Positions 34,151 to 45,656 of a stretch of 64,000 bases of DNA are shown here, piece by piece; positions within the stretch are counted from its first letter, which is position 1; the number at the start of each line of letters is the position of its first letter. The DNA lies in assembly GCA_949752795.1 (NCBI GenBank), contig OX457061.1, positions 9,173,239 to 9,237,238 on the forward strand, in the 5' to 3' direction. Below the pieces are notes generated by a model. The model made no database searches, was not told the origin of the DNA, and worked only from the letters and a program-made list of their open reading frames with translations. Both the position numbers and the translations under genes were made by a program. This DNA comes from Hyperoodon ampullatus (Eukaryota > Chordata > Mammalia > Artiodactyla > Ziphiidae).

Positions 34151-36800
34151 GGTGATAGGTAGTTGTGGAGTTTCTCTCACACGCCCTTGGTCCCCTGTCC
34201 TTGCGCAGCCTGGAAACCCCAGGCCTTGAGCTCCCGAGGCTGGGCCTGGGCCTGGGCCTGGGCCGCCCGCTCCGGGCATCTGGGACGGGGGCGCGACAGC
34301 TGCCGGGAGAAGCCAGGCGGACGAGGCTCGGGCGCGCAGAGCCGGGCGGCGCAGAGCCCGGCGCAGGGCTGGCGGACCGATCGGGGGCATTCTGCCCTCT
34401 GCTGGCAGCGCTACGTTCTTGCACTCGCTGTCGGGCGACTGCCTGCAGGCGAGAGGGTCCATGTTCCAGGTCCAGATCGATCCTCTCTTCTCCTTCAGAG
34501 CGCAGTTAGGAATCCTCTTCCATCGATTAGGAATCCTATTCCATCACAGGCCCTGCAGACCCACCCCAGACTCCAAATTCCCGGTACAGCGTTCCCTCCC
34601 CCTGCCCCTGTTTCCCACTCCCCACCTTCCGTATGCCGGGCCTCTTCTCCACACTTCTCTTCTCCCCTTTGGCGGAATGGGGGCCTCTGTGGCCCGGCCT
34701 CTGAGGCTTCTCTGACTCCCTGGCTGGCGTTCAGAGTCGTCGAGACTGCCCAGGGTCGCATTCCCAGGCCGCCCAAAGGCCAGGTCTCCAGGCAGAAGGA
34801 CGTGCAGGCGGCCCCCTCGGATGCCGCGGCTCATCTGGTCTGGGGCGCACAGAATCTTGGCATGTCACCCCGTGCCCCTGCCGGCGTCACAGCCCACACC
34901 ACCAGGGCCTACATCAGGAGGGCCAAGGCAGGTGCTCAGAGCTGCCCGCAGCTGCCGAGGTCGGGTCTGGACCCAGGCAGCTGGCCTCTCTCTGTGGTCT
35001 GGAAGTGGGGCTGCTCAGGCCACGAACCTGGGTTCCCGGCTCCTCGTCCTCCCCGCTCACTGTGCATTAATCCCCCCACCCACCCCGACTCTGCATCAAC
35101 CCATAGGTCCTGTTCCTTGCCCTCTGTCCTGGCTCCCCGGTCCCTCATTCCCCCAGCTGAGTCGGCGGCGTCCCAGCTCCTTCGCACACGCGCTCAGACG
35201 CCCCAGGTCTCTTTCAAGCACAATCGTGGCTCCTGCGCCTCCCGACTGCTTCCCCTGCTGAAAACGTGGCAGACTGAATGGTAGAAACAGGGCCTAGGCC
35301 CGAAGTCGGGTACTGCCCATAGGCGGCGAATGGCATCTTGCTGCGCCCGACGGGAGCCGGTGCGGTCCAGGACCTGCCGATTCCCCCGGGCAACCCCCGG
35401 CGCTCCGGCCGATACGGGATTCTCTCTGGCTCGGACTGAAGCGTCGGAAACAGCTTCAGATTTTCTCCACCTAAGGAAAGACCGAGTCGGCTGTTTGGAA
35501 TCACTTGGGAAGAAGCAAGATCTGAGATGGAGACTCTAGGGCGGGAGTCAGCTCCCCCAATTCTGCAGACGCCCCATCTCCACTGTGCCTCCTCGCTCCT
35601 TTCCGTAGGGCTTTGCACTCCCGAAGCCTGCCTTCGCTACCAGCGGCCCACAGGCACGGCCCTAGGACCCCCCTCTACCCCCAGCGGAGGCCTGTCCGTC
35701 CTCCCTGGAGCGGTGCTTCTGACCAGAGCCAGCCGCGGGGTCCCCTCCCAGTTTACAACCCCAGCTAGAAGTGAGAATCCTGGGCAGGGGTGGAGTACAG
35801 GGAGCTGCCCAGCCGAGTGCTGTGCAGCGCGTGAAGGCGCGGGCGCTGAGCTGCAGGGATCCGCGATTCCACCCTGCCAGCAGGGAGAGTTGGGGCTGCC
35901 AGAGCACCCAGACCCGTCCCGCGCTGCCCGCCCACCACTGGCCCTGGGGATCCTCAGATCCGCGGGAGGGACCCAGGCTGGACCAGAGCCGCCCCCAGCC
36001 AAGGCCCGGGCTGGGGGCTGCTATTCCCAGGTCGTAGCCGGGCTCCGGAGACCTGCGTGCTCAGGAAGTGGAGCCGGCCGGCCGGCACTGGAAGAGGGCG
36101 GGTGTCCCGGCCTTTGGAGCCAGTGGTGACCACCCTTGTCTCCTTGGATCTCGGCTGTACTTGACCCCAGGACACATGGGTCAAAGGCTCAGTCCCCTTC
36201 TCAGCTAGCAGAGAGATGGATGTGTGTGATAAGTAATCCGGTCACCTTCCCACAGCCCAGGGAAAAGTGTCTGTGGTCTTCCTGTGTCTGTGGAGAGCTC
36301 AGAGATCCTGAGCCCTGTGGAGGTCCACAGAGAGGAATGACTGGGGAGGTCCAAGCTGGGGTCCCTCTGACTCAGGACTGGGAGCAGGTTCTCACTCTCC
36401 CATCTGGAGTTTTCTAGGCTGAGGTGGCAGGGAACATGAGTTTAGTCGGAGCTTGCTGATGAGGCCCGGTGTGTGTGGCTCTGAGGCTGTGTGCTGATGT
36501 GTGTCTGTATGCAACGTTGGGACCGCCCAGCTCCAGCAAAGTCCTTCTGCCCTCTCTGCAGCCTAGCCCCACCCTCAACCAGCTGGTGGGGTCTCTGGCC
36601 ACAGACTCATGACTTCTCAGCACAAGGTCTGGGTCATTAGTCATGGGATTTCTCCCTGGTGGGTCAGGAGATCAGGCTCCCTCAGATCCAAAGGCTGCTT
36701 TGAGCCCTCAGGGCTAGCGAGGGACAGTGCCCTGGCCAGGTGGCTCAGGGCTAAGGTCTTTCACTGGCCAGGCAGTGGTTAGAAGTGGGGTCAAGAGCAG
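34150..36800. other. Upstream flank, no gene or interspersed repeat recognised
   Basis: Mostly unique, moderately GC-rich sequence with a short GGGCCT hexamer run at 34240-34264. A 373-codon plus-strand frame (34163-35284) runs through it but has no domain and abundant Pro/Arg/Ser, as expected of stop-poor GC-rich DNA. Confidence 0.5.
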
Positions 36801-36809
36801 TTGTCAGGG

Positions 36810-36985
36810 AATCACCCAGATCTGGTTCAGGACCTCTGGAAAGTCCTGCCCTCTCTCTCTACCACAACTTTCTTGTCTGTAAAGTGGGCATAATAGCATG
36901 TATTCCCACAGGGTTGTTGAATGAAATTCAAGTGCTCACCACAGTGCCTGGCACTTAGCAAGTCTCTACTCAAATACTGGCTGAA
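36810..36985 (+). repeat. MIR SINE, sense
   Basis: 'ctctaccacaactttcttgtctgtaaagtgggcataatagc…gttgttgaatgaaattcaagtgctcaccacagtgcctggcacttagcaag' is clear MIR. Confidence 0.85.
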
Positions 36986-37214
36986 AGAGAGTCCCCAGGA
37001 CTTAGGGAAATCACAGCTGCCTCCTCCCCCCGCCAACCAGGACCTGAGGGGAACCAGACACATGCTGAGCTCAGCAATCTCTCTTCCTTTAGGGCAGGTG
37101 AAACTCAGGTCCAGGCAGCTGTGGGCTGGGCACAGGAGACCCCCCAGGCTGTGCCCAGACAGCCAGCACAGACAGTCTCAGCCTTCACTACTTGCTCGGG
37201 CTGTGGAGCCCAGG

Positions 37215-37345
37215 CTGGGATTTTTTGGAAGGCAACAAAATTAAGGGCCTCAGCCAATGCATCAAAACTGTATGTGTGGGACTCTCAAGGTGCTATTTAT
37301 ATTTATTTCTTAAAAGGCACTTTCCTCAAGAATCTTTGCATTTCT
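37215..37345. promoter_or_regulatory. Candidate upstream conserved element A
   Basis: AT-rich, repeat-free: 'ggcaacaaaattaagggcctcagccaatgcatcaaaactg', 'ggtgctatttatatttatttcttaaaagg' (a MEF2-like CTATTTATA), 'aatctttgcatttcttgcc'. Confidence 0.4.
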
Positions 37346-37414
37346 TGCCAAATGGATGGGTTGGGTTATTTCAGCAGCCCACCTAGAACCAGGGGCTTCC
37401 CCGACAGAGGACCT

Positions 37415-37560
37415 GAACCAGAACAAAGAAAAAGCCAAGGACCATATTTGGAGCCATAAAGCCCCCATTAGGACACTAAGAATAACTCGCAGAAAGACAT
37501 TTTATATGAATTGGACACAAATTCACAAAAGCAAGAAAGTTCATTCGTCTCCACCCTGAG
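37415..37560. promoter_or_regulatory. Candidate upstream conserved element B
   Basis: 'ccatatttggagccataaagcccccattaggacactaag' (CCATATTTGG resembles an SRF CArG box at 37442-37451) and 'cattttatatgaattggacacaaattcac'. No repeat recognised. Confidence 0.4.
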
Positions 37561-37604
37561 GGTCCATGGCTGGGGAAGGGGACTGGGTGTGATATGGGGG
37601 TGAG

Positions 37605-37850
37605 CGCCCATCCTATTTGATCTTTATCTTAAATCCACTTCAAAAGCTGGGGATCAGCAGAGTTGGAGGTTTGCCTCTTCCTGTAATTATTTGATGTCTA
37701 GTAAAGTTTTTATGAGTGTCTGTGCAAATAAATGCATTTGATGTGCATTTGTTTTGGCTAGTGCTGCTTTATATAGGAGGCGTGTGCGTCTTCCGTTGGT
37801 CCTCTGAAAAGAATGAGAGTGAAAATAAAAATAAAATCAAGATATCCGGC
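37605..37850. promoter_or_regulatory. Candidate upstream conserved element C with TAATTA
   Basis: 'cctgtaattatttgatgtctagtaaag' (TAATTA at 37684-37689), 'gtgcaaataaatgcatttgatgtgcatttg' (octamer- and POU-like words), 'gctgctttatatagg'. It lies about 6 kb upstream of the LMX1B start. Repeat-free. Confidence 0.45.
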
Positions 37851-38454
37851 CCAGGCAGAGGGGCGGAGCCGAGGCAGTCGCACTGCAGACCAACACCCCT
37901 CTGACAAGGGCTCGTGGGCACCGGGATGCTGCCAAATGAGTTTGCAGCCTTTGGGTTTCCTGTTTAGAGTTGCTCAGGGCTGGGAGGTGGGCTTGGTGAA
38001 ACACAGATTCTAGGAAGGCTTTTTTTGGAAACAGAACTCTGCCTGCCTTTTGATTACTGTCCTCTGGGTATCCTTGGTGAAGAAAAATGAATAATCAACA
38101 AGGGTGAGTTTGGGGGGTGTCACGTTATCATTTAAGTGGCAGGGTAAACCTACTTCTCTGGAATTTGAGCTCAGCAGGATCTGGTGGCGCGGCAGGTTGA
38201 ACGGAGATATGGCTCCCAGCCCTCTCCGGACAAGGCGGCCGGGGTGGGACAGGATAGGTGCTCCTCCTGTGTGGCTCGGGAAAGTAGGGGTGCTCCCTAA
38301 GGGCCAGGAGCCAATCCAGGGTGTCAGGGGCTAGGAGCACCCATGCCCGTCTCACGTGTCCACCTGGCACCCAGGATGCAGCCTGCAGGTGCATTCAGTT
38401 TAGCCCATGCTGGCTTGTCTCTCCTCCCAGCACTGCAGTCCTGATTTATTTGTT

Positions 38455-38745
38455 CTAAAATTATTTTAGCATTTTATTGAAGTATGATATACATATAGAG
38501 AAGTGCACAGTGCATAAATTTACAAAGGGGACACAGTGATGCCCCCAACACCCCATCAAGAGAGAGAATGTTCTGGCTCCCCAGAATCTCTCCTCATCCC
38601 CCCCACCCCCAGGCACTACCTATCCCTTCTTTCAAGGAAACCACTATCTGGTTTCTAACACCATACATGAGTTTCATCTGTTTTTGAATTTTATATAAGC
38701 AGAATCATAGAGTATATGTGTCTTACCATACTTTAATCATGAGAT
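38455..38745 (-). repeat. Old LINE-1 (L1M-type) fragment, antisense
   Basis: 'attttattgaagtatgatatacatatagagaagtgc…gtttctaacaccatacatgagtttcatctgtttttgaattttatataagcagaatcatagagtatatg' follows an L1M pattern. Confidence 0.6.
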
Positions 38746-39049
38746 TTTGCATGAAAATATGGATTTTTCTCCTGAAACATCAGAGGTCTGATTATCTTGG
38801 ACCCTTATTCCAGCAGGGTGTTGATAATCCGGAGCTGAATTGTGCCCTTCCTCCCTCCCCCCAGTTAACCCCCACTCCCACCCTGCTCCAGGCAGGACAC
38901 CTGCCCTCTTCAGTGTCTGGCTTGGTGACTCCTGCTGTAAACCTATGGCTTCTCCCCTGACCTTCAACCCCTCCCCAAAAGGAATTAACTGTGTGTACAC
39001 TGGGAAAGTACATCCAGAATCTTCTCTTATCTCAGTCCCTTCATCTACA

Positions 39050-39200
39050 TCCAGTACCCTCTGAGGTAGAAATCATGAGACCTTTTAACAGGTGAGGAAA
39101 TCAGCACCTCAGAGAGGTGAAGTCACTTGCCTGGGGTCACACAGCATTGTAAGTGTCAGATCCTGGATTCAAACCTGGATTGGCCAGACCCCAAACCTCA
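39050..39200 (-). repeat. MIR SINE, antisense
   Basis: 'aacaggtgaggaaatcagcacctcagagaggtgaagtcacttgcctggggtcacacagcattgtaagtgtcag' is MIR. Confidence 0.85.
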
Positions 39201-39454
39201 GGCTCTTGTCACCTCCCCACATGGCTCCCCTGGGCATCCAGACCCAGGCGTGAACAATCCCCTTCTGCCTCCTTCTAGCAGGGAGGAAGCTGGACTTTTT
39301 CCAAAGGAAACGCTGGGAAACACAAAACCCAAAACAGAAAACAGGGCAGGGATGGTTCCCAGGCCCCGGCAGCCTAACCTCGGGTGATGCAAGTCTAGTC
39401 TGGGACGGGCTGGTCTGGACTGGTGCAGCCTCCCCAGATGCAGCAAGGGAGGGT

Positions 39455-39660
39455 GGCATCGTGCCAGTCACTGAATATCCACCATGTGCCAGGCGCTTCC
39501 TGTATGTCATCCCCAAATGTTCACAAGGTGCCTATGAAGTTGGTATTATTATTTAGCCCCACTGTACAGATGAGAAAACTGAGGTTCAAAGAGGTCAGTG
39601 TCTTGCCTTGGACCACAAATGTATGAGTGGTATGTCTTTGCTCTGTACCACATTGGCTCA
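39455..39660 (-). repeat. MIR SINE, antisense
   Basis: 'tgaatatccaccatgtgccaggcgcttcctg…gttggtattattatttagccccactgtacagatgagaaaactgaggttcaaagaggtc' is MIR. A partial sense MIR follows at 39795-39850. Confidence 0.8.
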
Positions 39661-39929
39661 GTCTTCTTATTGGAGCCCCCTCCACTCTCCTGTTATGATG
39701 AGGGTGCAGCCAGGTGCTTCCTCTTGGGTGCTCAAAGATTCTGGAGTCTGGCTGGCATGGCTTGGGCCTTAGTTTCAGGAGCCACGTGATAGTTCATAGG
39801 GCCTCAGTTTCTTCATCGGGAAAGTGGGGATAATATTACTACTTTTCATGACTATTTGGGGGTTCAACGACGTCCGTGGGCTTTTGAATCTGGAAGAATT
39901 AGCAGTGGTCTGTTAGAGGGGGCAGGAGG

Positions 39930-40200
39930 GTCACTGGATATGCAAAGGTCCTGAGGCAGGAGAGAACTTGATCCATTGGAAGCCTGTGTGGCTGGGTCAG
40001 AGGAAGGATGTGGCTGCAGGTGTGGGCAGGAGCCTGACCACAGCACGTTACAGGTCACAACGAGGAGTGTGGACTTGAACCTGAGGGCAGTAGGGAGCCA
40101 TGGGAGGGTTTAAACAGCATCGTGCCACGGTCATGTTTGTTTTTTAGGAAGATCTCTCTGGCTGCGATGAGGGGTGAGACCATAGGCAGGAGGCCAAGTG
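39930..40200 (-). repeat. Ancient interspersed repeat, family not assigned
   Basis: 'tgcaaaggtcctgaggcaggagagaacttg…gtgtggctgggtcagagg…ggagccatgggagggtttaaacagc…ggaagatctctctggctgc' is a pattern I know as a common mammalian repeat, but I cannot name the family or be sure of the strand. Confidence 0.45.
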
Positions 40201-40544
40201 ATAAGGCCTTTGGGTTTCAATATCCCTTTTGTATGGAATGAGGTTGGGCGGTCCGCAGAACAGACCTTATCCTCTAATTTCCCATAGAGGTTGTGTTTCC
40301 AGATTCAGGGTTTCATGTTACACAGAGTTATTCTGTCTGGAATGTGTCCCCCAAGCAACCCCGCTGGACCCTCTGTGGAAGGAGGGGCTCTTCTGAATGC
40401 AAGATGCACGTTTATGCAAAAAAGTAGAGCATCGCAGTCCCGGGGCTTGGCAGTGTCTGTCCCTGAAACAGTCCAGCAACCAACAGATGGAACAGCGTTT
40501 AGGAGTTGGGACAGGCTGCAAACATCAATAATAACAATGACAGT

Positions 40545-40760
40545 AATGATGACAACAATTAACCTTTATTGATGACTTACCATACCAGGCCTTTGTGCAG
40601 TCTCTAACATCTGGGATCTCATGGAGTCCTAAAATAAGCCTGTGAGTTAGCTGGCACTGAGACCCATTGTACAGATGAGGAAAGTGAGGCCCAGTGTGGG
40701 GAAGTGCCTTGCTCATGGTTACTGAGGGGCAGAACCAGGCTGCCACCTGTGGGTGCTGGG
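40545..40760 (-). repeat. MIR SINE, antisense
   Basis: 'tgacaacaattaacctttattgatgacttaccataccaggcc…gagacccattgtacagatgaggaaagtgaggcccagtg' is MIR. Confidence 0.85.
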
Positions 40761-40869
40761 CCACCTCAGAAGGGAGGCAAGCTGGCGTGTTGTTGAACTT
40801 TCTGGGATCCAGACAGCCCTGCAACTGTTCCCAGTGCACAGAAAAGCCAGAAAATTCCAACCCAGCACC

Positions 40870-41290
40870 CTGGCCTCCATCTACACTTCAGCCCACACAA
40901 TCTGCCCTGCAAAGTTATTCTCCATGGAAGAACTTGGTAATTCAGGCTTTTCCAAACCCAGGAGAAGCTTCCAAGTCTAGACTCCTCCCAATGGCCTCTA
41001 AGGCCTCTTGGCCCATGTCCACCTCCCTGGCCTCATCCCTACCTCCTTCCCCTCCAGGCTGCACTACATGCCAAGTGTACTGGCCTTATTTCAGCTTCTC
41101 AAGCAGCTCCTACTCTCTCCTGCCTGCAGGCTCTGAACAGGCTGTTCCCTTTGCCTGGCAGGCTTTCTCCACTCTCTATTCCTAGCTTACTCCTATTCAT
41201 CCTTTCTGTCTCAGTGTAAATGTCACCACCTCCCAGGAGGCTTCCTTCACTCCCTATACTAGCTTAGGTCTACCTCTTATATGTTTTCAG
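40870..41290 (+). repeat. L2 LINE fragment, sense, about 420 bp
   Basis: 'gcttttccaaacccagg…gaacaggctgttccctttgcctggcaggctttctcc…attcatcctttctgtctcagtgtaaatgtcaccacctcccaggaggcttcc' is the L2 3' coding-end pattern. Confidence 0.8.
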
Positions 41291-41831
41291 CAACGTGTGT
41301 TTCTCCATCATGGTGAGATGGGTTATCTGTCTTCCTCACCCTTCTCCCGTCCCCGTGTGGTCTCAGGAAGGAGTGATGGGGAGCACATCCTCAGTGTCAA
41401 GGCAGTGAAGGGGATCTGTAAGACGGGGAGGGGACAAGTGCCCTCGAAATATAACACGGTCCACATTGCGCTTGCTCGGTGGTTGGAGCTATGCGTCTCC
41501 CCTGTAGACCAGCTGAGGACTCAAGGCAAGAAATGACTTCTCACAGCACGAGATGAGTCTGATTTCTTATGAGCATCCCATTCCGTCCCCCCTTCGCTGC
41601 CTTCCCTTCTCCGGGGGAGCGCTAAGAATGGGGAAGAAGAAAGCTTGGACTCACAGCCCATGCTGGAGAAGATGCAAATGGAGACTTGGGCCTGCTAGAT
41701 TCTAGGGGAGGGTAGAATGATCTGGGGAAACTGAGGCAGCAGGGTCTTGGGGATGGGGGAGGAGCTAAGGGGCCTGGGGGTGGGAGATGGCAGAGGGTGA
41801 GGAAAGGAGAGGCTGTTCTCTGTTTCTGGGG

Positions 41832-41880
41832 ATTTTTTTTTTTTTAATTTTTAAAGATTGAGGTATAGTTGACATACCTG
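41832..41880 (-). repeat. Short LINE-1 3' tail remnant
   Basis: Poly-T followed by 'aatttttaaagattgaggtatagttgacatac' is the antisense end of an L1 3' region. 41300-41830 and 41880-42250 hold nothing recognised. Confidence 0.5.
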
Positions 41881-42255
41881 GGGATTCTTGATGGCAACCA
41901 TAGAGGCAACTCCTGGAGGCGCTGTGGTGTCTCACACAGAGCAAGCGGACAAGAAGAGGTAGCGGGGAGCTTGGTCCCCATCATAAGCCCCCAGTGCATG
42001 GTGGTGACCGTCAGGGCTCCAACCGTAAGGCCTCAAGCCCTTGTCTGCCACCCCTGAGTGGAGGCCAGATTCCCAAGGAAGGAGGTCATTGTGTGGGCAA
42101 TTGGAAGGTGACAGCCCTGAGGGGACCCCGCAAAAGGAAACCTGTGTTTTCAGGGTGTTAGGGCATGGGAGCAATTTTAAAAATCTGTTTTCAACCATTT
42201 CTTTGAGAAGCCCATTTCTTTTTAATAAAAGAACATTAAGAAGTACAACACAAGG

Positions 42256-42430
42256 AAGAGCCTTTTATTTATTTTTATTTATTTATTTTAACATCTTTAT
42301 TGGAGTATAATTGCTTTATAGTGTTGTGTTAGTTTCTGCTGTATAACAAGGTGAATCAGCTGTGTGTATACATATATCCCCATATCCCCTCCCTCTTGCA
42401 CCTCCCTCACACCCAAACAAGAGCCTTTTA
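42256..42430 (-). mobile_element. 5'-truncated LINE-1 insertion with 12-bp target-site duplication
   Basis: Antisense L1 3' end ('catctttattggagtataattgctttatagtgttgtgttagtttctgctgtataacaaggtgaatcagc') of the cetartiodactyl type, with a T-rich tail on the left. The direct repeat AAGAGCCTTTTA flanks it exactly at 42256-42267 and 42419-42430. The inserted part is about 151 bp. Confidence 0.9.
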
Positions 42431-42772
42431 GACAATAAATGTTTTCTGCATTGAGGAAGTGCCCCTTCGGGGGGACGGAAGGCTTCATGGGAGTCTTAGG
42501 GCCCTGAGCTCTGAGTTCTAGGTTGTGTGGGAGCCCAGAACAGTCCAGGCTGCCCAAGGAGAGCCAGACCGGGGGACCGTGGTGATGGGAGATGATTCCA
42601 TTATGCCCTGAACATATGAGGAGGGATGGAGAACACCCTGCATTTGCCTAACAAGAAGATATTCCCAAATGTTTTTGGCCAATTTGAGTATAGAAACTCA
42701 AGACAAAGAAACTGTCAAATGCCTACTTAAAATATTAATTTTATGAGTTGGGTATTACCTGCAAAATTATCA

Positions 42773-42998
42773 TAACAATTTTTTTTTTATTTTATTTTGC
42801 GGTACGCAGGCTTCTCACTGTTGTGGCCTCTCCCCTTGCGGAGCACAGGCTCCGGACACGCAGGCCCAGCGGCCATGGCTCACGGGCCCAGCCGCTCTGC
42901 GGCATGTGGGATCTTCCTGGACCGGGGCACGAACCCATGTCCCCTGCATCGGCAGGCGGACTCTCAACCACTGCGCCACCAGGGAAGCCCTAACAATT
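42773..42998 (-). mobile_element. CHR-type SINE with 8-bp target-site duplication
   Basis: Antisense copy (T-rich tail 42781-42798, body to 42990). TAACAATT repeats at 42773-42780 and 42991-42998. The body is close to the copies at 1.5 and 9.9 kb. Confidence 0.92.
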
Positions 42999-43285
42999 TT
43001 TATTATTATAATTTTGGATGTTTATAACAGTAACCTGACAAATGGGTTAAAAGGAGATAATAAATATAAATATTGTTTTTTTCTTGCAGTTTCAGACAAA
43101 CAGTTTAGTTTCAGACTCTTCACTTCCATTTCTTCCTTTTTTTATTATTGTTTTTAATTGTGATGAAATCCACATAACATAAAATTTACCATCTTAACTA
43201 TTTTTAAGTGTACAGTGGCATTAAGTATATTCACACTGGTTGTACAGCCGTCACCCATTTCCAGAACTCCTGTCATCTTGCAAAA

Positions 43286-43845
43286 GCCAGGACACGGAAG
43301 CAACATAAATGTCCATCGACAGATGAATGGATAAAGAAGATGTGGTACATATATACAATGGAGTATTACTCAGCCATAACAAGGAACGAAATTGGGTCAT
43401 TTGTAGAGTCGTGGATGGACCTAGCGTCTGTCATACAGAGTGAAGTAAGTCAGAAAGAGAAAAACAAATATATATTAACGCGTATATGTGGAATCTAGAA
43501 AAATGGTACTGATGAACCTATTTGCAGGACAGGAATAGAGGCGCAGACATAGAGAACGGACGTGTGGACATGGGTGGGGGAAGTGGGGGTGGGATGTACT
43601 GGGAGATTGGGACTGACATATATACACTACCATGTGTAAAACAGATAGCCAGCGGGAACCTGCTGTGTAGTGCAGGGAGCTCAGCTCGGTGCTCCGTGGT
43701 GACCTAGGGGTGTGGGATGCAGGGGTAGGAGGGAGGTCCAAGAGGGAGGGGATGTATGTGTACGTATAGCTGATTCACTTTGTCGTACAGCAGAAACTAA
43801 CACAACATTGTAAAGCAACTATACTCCAATTAAAAAAAAAAACTG
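43286..43845 (+). mobile_element. 5'-truncated younger LINE-1 inserted in the L1M
   Basis: Sense L1 3' region: 'ggaagcaacataaatgtccatcgacagatgaatgg', 'caatggagtattactcagccataac', 'gtgaagtaagtcagaaagagaaaaacaaat', ending 'cagcagaaactaacacaacattgtaaagcaactatactccaatt' plus A10. The L1M text resumes as 'actgaaactctgtcccc' right after the tail. Confidence 0.85.
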
Positions 43846-44452
43846 AAACTCTGTCCCCAGTAAACAATAACTTCCTATTCTCTCCTTCCCTGACCCCCTA
43901 GCAACCACCATTCAACTTTCTGTCTCTATGAAGTTGACTACTCTAGGTATCTTACTTAGGTGTAATCATACGTATTTGTCCATCTGTGACAGCTTATTTC
44001 ACTTAACATAATGTCCTTGAGGTTCATCTGTGTTACAGCATGTGTCAGAAATTCCTTCTTTTTAAAGACTGAATAGTATTCCATTGTACATATATACCAC
44101 ATTTTGTTTATCCATTTATCTGTCAGTGGACACTTGAGTTGCTTCCACCCCTTGGCTATGGTGAATAATGTGGCTATGAACATGAGTAGACAAATATCTC
44201 TTCAAATCCCCGCTTTCAGTTCTTTTGGGTGTATACCCAGAATTCAATTTGCTGGATCATATGGTGATTCTATTTTAATTGTTTTGAGGAAGGGCCATAC
44301 TGTTTTCCACAGTGGCTGCACCATTTTACACTTCCACCAACAGTGCACCAGCATTCCAATTTCTCCACCTCCTCTGTTTTTTGATAGTAGTATCCTAATG
44401 GATGTGACGTGGTGTCATCGTAGTTTTCATTTACACGTCCCCAATGAATAGT

Positions 44453-44725
44453 GATGCTAAGCATTTTTTTAAAAATATTTATTTATTTATATTATTTTTG
44501 GCTGCATCGGGTCTTAGTTGCGGCACATGGGCTCTTTGTTGCAGTGTGCGGGCTTCTCTTTGGTTGTGGCATGTGGGCTCAGTAGTTGTGGCCCACAGGC
44601 TTAGTTGCCCCGTGACATCTGGGATCTTAGTTCCCCGACCAGGGATCGAACCCATGTCCCCTGCATTGGAAGGCTGGTTCTTAACCACTGGACCACCAGG
44701 GAAGTCCCAGATGCTAAGCATTTTT
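44453..44725 (-). mobile_element. CHR-type SINE with 16-bp target-site duplication
   Basis: Antisense, older subtype ('ggctgcatcgggtcttagttgcggcac…gaccagggatcgaacccatgtcccctgcattggaaggctgg'). The direct repeat GATGCTAAGCATTTTT lies at 44453-44468 and 44710-44725. Confidence 0.9.
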
Positions 44726-44794
44726 CCTTTGCTTATTCGACATTTGTATACCTTCTTTGGAGAAATGTCTATCAAGTCTTCGCCTCATGTTTGG

Positions 44795-45170
44795 TGGGGT
44801 TTTGGGTTATTTTGTTTTTTTTAATTTTTTGTGTATTTATTTATTTATTTATTTTTGGCTGCATTGGGTCTTCGTTTCTGCATGCAGGGTTTCTGTAGTT
44901 GCAGCGAGCATGGGCTACACTTTGTTGAGGTGCGCGGGCTTCTCATTGCGGTGGCTCCTCCTGTTGCGGAGCATGGGCTCTAGGTGCGCAGGCTTCAGTA
45001 ATTGTGGCTCATGGCTCTAGAGCACAGGCTCAGTAGTTGGGGCGCACGGACTTAGTTGCTCCGTGGCATGTGGGATCTTCCCGGACCTGGGATTGAACCC
45101 ATGTCCCCTGCATTGGCAGGTGGATTCTTAACCACTGTGCCACCAGGGAAGACCTGGGGTTTTTGGTTGT
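44795..45170 (-). mobile_element. Long CHR-type SINE inserted in the L1M
   Basis: Antisense, about 344 bp (44811-45154), with a (TTTA)n-rich tail and the fuller 5' body. Imperfect flanking repeats: tggggttttgggttat (44795) and tggggtttttggttgt (45155). Confidence 0.85.
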
Positions 45171-45397
45171 TGTTGAGTTATAGGAGTTCTTTATATATTC
45201 TGGATATTAACCTCTTATCAACTCTATGATTTGCAAATATTTCTCCCATACAGTGGGTTGTATTTTCACTCTGTTGATCATGTCCTTTAATGCACAGAAA
45301 TTTTCAATTTTGAGGTCCAGTTTATCTATTTTTGCTTTCGTTGCCTGTGCTTCACCTGCATTTGTGAAGCTGTGTCCTTTGTCATTAGAAGGCACTT

Positions 45398-45656
45398 TTT
45401 AAAATGTTCAGCATCGGGCTTCCCTGGTGGCACAGTGGTTGAGAGTCCACCTGCTGATGCAGGGGACACGGGTTCGTGCCCCGGCCCGGGAGGATCCCAC
45501 ATGCCGCAGAGCAGCTGGGCCCGTGAGCCATGGTCGCTGAGCCTGCGCGTCCGGAGCCTGTGCTCCGCAACGGGAGAGGCCACAACAGTGAGAGGCCCGC
45601 ATACTGCAAAAAAATAAAATAAAATAAAATAAATAAAATTTAAAATGTTCAGCATC
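45398..45656 (+). mobile_element. CHR-type SINE, sense, with 18-bp target-site duplication
   Basis: Starts GGGCTTCCCTGGTGGCACAG at 45416, with B-box-like GGTTCGTGCCCC, and ends in an (AAAAT)n tail. The exact 18-bp repeat TTTAAAATGTTCAGCATC flanks it at 45398-45415 and 45639-45656. Cleanest insertion in the window. Confidence 0.95.

Larger units (their letters stand above)
43155..45353 (-). repeat. Old L1M LINE, antisense, broken by three later insertions
   Basis: One ancestral LINE can be followed through 43155-43285, 43846-44468, 44710-44810 and 45155-45353: 'ttaccatcttaactatttttaagtgtacagtggc', 'tgaatagtattccattgtacatatataccacattttg', 'ttgggtgtatacccagaattcaatttgctggatcatatgg', 'ggagaaatgtct', 'gagttctttatatattctggatatt', 'tgcctgtgcttc'. 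Interruptions are an L1 3' end and two CHR SINEs, listed separately. No intact frame. Confidence 0.8.

Noticed and set aside
33665..34155. Cys/Val/Leu-rich plus-strand frames and Thr/His/Lys-rich minus-strand frames
   Set aside because: Translation of a degenerate TG/TC repeat; no start or domain evidence.
34163..35284. 373-codon plus-strand open frame upstream of LMX1B
   Set aside because: Composition follows GC-rich, stop-poor DNA; no domain, no start context support, no splice-consistent partner exon. A non-coding transcript could cross it, but a protein is not supported.
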